DNA from: UBA12077 sp963665525 | GTDB taxonomy: Bacteria; Bacteroidota; Bacteroidia; Bacteroidales; UBA12077 | DNA: 64,000 bases | Direction: 5' to 3' | Assembly (NCBI GenBank): GCA_963665525.1 | Contig: OY762280.1 | Span: forward strand, 4,092,001-4,156,000 | In this document: piece after piece, positions 63,062-64,000 of the stretch | Numbering within the stretch: position 1 is the stretch's first letter | Layout: every line of letters begins with the position of its first letter | Made by a program: the position numbers and the translations under genes | The notes under the pieces: model-generated | The model's input: only the letters and a program-made list of their open reading frames with translations | Databases searched by the model: none | What the model was told of the DNA's origin: nothing

Positions 63062-64000
63062 GAATTACTTTTTCTATACTTTCCCAAAATTTATTGGCTG
63101 TTTGATCCCAACTGAATTTACTTCTTTGAAGTTTTCCTTTTTCTATAAGTTGATTTCTTAGGTCTTTATCATTATATATTTTAGTCATGGCATCAGCAAT
63201 CGATTCTATAGAAAATGGATCAACAAGTAAAGCAGCATTGCCAGCAATTTCGGGCATTGAAGTTACATTTGAAGTTATTACTGCAGTATCGCAATTCATA
63301 GCTTCGATAATCGGTATTCCAAACCCTTCGAAATAAGGAACAAATGTTAAAGCCAGCGCAGCACCATATAGTTTTTTTAGCTCTTCGGGACTTTTTCTGC
63401 CAGTAAAAATCACATCATCTTTATAATTCATCTGGTTAAAAGCATCTTTCATTTTCCGTGTTTTAAACATCTTTTCGCCTACAATAACCAGTTTTATCTT
63501 ACTTTTTGTTATGACTTTAAAAAGATTAAAAGCACTTAGCAGGTTAGCTATATTTTTTCGTGGACTTAATGCTCCAACAAAAATGAAATAGTCTTCACCT
63601 TGAGTAAATTGTTTTTTTGTTTCCTGAATTTCCTCTTCTGGTGATGGCTTGTAAATCTCGTTCGATCCATTAAAAACAACATCAATATTTTTTTGATCGA
63701 TGGCAAATTGTTCCTTTATATCTTTTCTTGAGAACTCAGATACTGTTACAATCCTTTTTGCTTTTTGAGCAAATCGTGGGAAAAAGTAATGATAATAGTG
63801 GCGCAAACCTATAGGAAAATCTTTAGGGTTATGCATAAAGTTTATATCATGAATAACAGGAATAGATTTAATATTAGTATTTAAAGAAAGATATCCATCG
63901 GGAGAAATAAAAACATCAGCCTTAATTTGTTTTAGTACTTTTGGGATTGATTTTTCGAACCAGTAATAAAACAGCACAGGGTGTCGTGCTTGTGGTCCAG
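63054..64000 (-). CDS. Glycosyltransferase family 4 (GT-B), 5' end outside window
   Basis: The reading frame continues open to the right edge, so the true start lies beyond the window. The visible part begins GPQARHPVLFYYWFEKS and includes ADVFISPDGYLSL, IPVIHDINFM, VTVSEFSRKDI, FVGALSPRKNI and the donor-site segment FEGFGIPIIEAMNCDTAVI with the EX7E pattern. This is a retaining GT4 enzyme, probably adding a sugar during surface-glycan synthesis; the substrate is unknown. A GTG at 63977 is an internal codon, not the start. It overlaps rnhB by 8 bases. Confidence 0.85.
   Translation of the reverse strand, partial: GPQARHPVLFYYWFEKSIPKVLKQIKADVFISPDGYLSLNTNIKSIPVIHDINFMHNPKDFPIGLRHYYHYFFPRFAQKAKRIVTVSEFSRKDIKEQFAIDQKNIDVVFNGSNEIYKPSPEEEIQETKKQFTQGEDYFIFVGALSPRKNIANLLSAFNLFKVITKSKIKLVIVGEKMFKTRKMKDAFNQMNYKDDVIFTGRKSPEELKKLYGAALALTFVPYFEGFGIPIIEAMNCDTAVITSNVTSMPEIAGNAALLVDPFSIESIADAMTKIYNDKDLRNQLIEKGKLQRSKFSWDQTANKFWESIEKVIHE

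Noticed and set aside
63975..63977. GTG at 63977 as start of the glycosyltransferase
   Set aside because: The frame continues open upstream to the window edge with conserved residues (GPQARHPV), so the gene is longer than visible.
1..64000. tRNA, rRNA, CRISPR array, IS element, prophage or T9SS cargo C-terminal domain
   Set aside because: Both strands were read for cloverleaf-like sequences, regular direct repeats, transposase or integrase motifs and the typical T9SS C-terminal signal; none was convincing.

Overview
The window is an AT-rich chromosomal stretch from a member of the Bacteroidota. The main evidence is a complete type IX secretion core operon (porP/sprF-gldK-gldL-gldM-gldN). Supporting evidence is an S46 dipeptidyl-peptidase, an OmpP1/FadL barrel, DUF4270, DUF5723 and DUF4834 proteins, a stand-alone short starch-synthase-like protein, and many exact copies of the Bacteroidota -7 promoter element TAnnTTTG just upstream of genes. 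The FNR-like regulator, the [4Fe-4S]-type serine dehydratase and the sulfur-relay genes suggest an anaerobic or microaerobic Bacteroidales/Marinilabiliales-like bacterium; the order and genus are inference. No rRNA, tRNA, CRISPR, IS element or prophage was recognised. This looks like ordinary core chromosome.

Layout. 0-7.3 kb: the 5' part of mtnA (minus strand, cut by the window), a HAD phosphatase, an HU/SPOR envelope protein, galE, then a minus-strand unit of starch-synthase-like protein, DUF4270 lipoprotein and glmS. 7.4-13.3 kb: a tightly packed plus-strand unit panC-panD-flippase-like protein-rfaE2-radA-double ABC ATPase. 13.3-19.3 kb: PBP1A (minus), then topA and a degenerate arginase-fold protein (plus). 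19.4-25.4 kb: the T9SS operon, preceded by a perfect 10-bp-arm dyad and an exact -7 box. 25.4-28.1 kb: a mannose-1-phosphate guanylyltransferase and an MlaE/MlaF pair.

28.1-31.7 kb is the most distinctive region. A Crp/Fnr regulator is divergent from a four-gene unit: sulfide:quinone-oxidoreductase-like flavoprotein, DUF1641 protein, TusE/DsrC-like protein and DsrE-family protein. The intergenic space carries two identical FNR-like palindromes 16 bp apart, a third dyad and an exact -7 box. The genes together suggest regulated sulfide or persulfide oxidation with hand-over of sulfane sulfur to a carrier relay.

31.7-47.4 kb is mostly cell-envelope genes: a secreted unknown, FadL-type barrel, DUF5723 barrel, a lipoprotein, a 916-residue anchored beta-propeller protein, a TonB-dependent receptor, a secreted unknown, a transglutaminase-fold lipoprotein, and cutC. 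47.5-51.8 kb: a Na/Pi cotransporter with an extra periplasmic domain, sdaA and zupT. 51.9-64 kb: trpS, DUF4834, a metalloprotease/propeller/barrel protein, a PAS histidine kinase, rnhA, an S46 peptidase, rlmN, a secreted DUF5694 protein, rnhB and a glycosyltransferase whose start lies outside the window.

Calls rest on reading motifs in the translated sequence. No database search was run.
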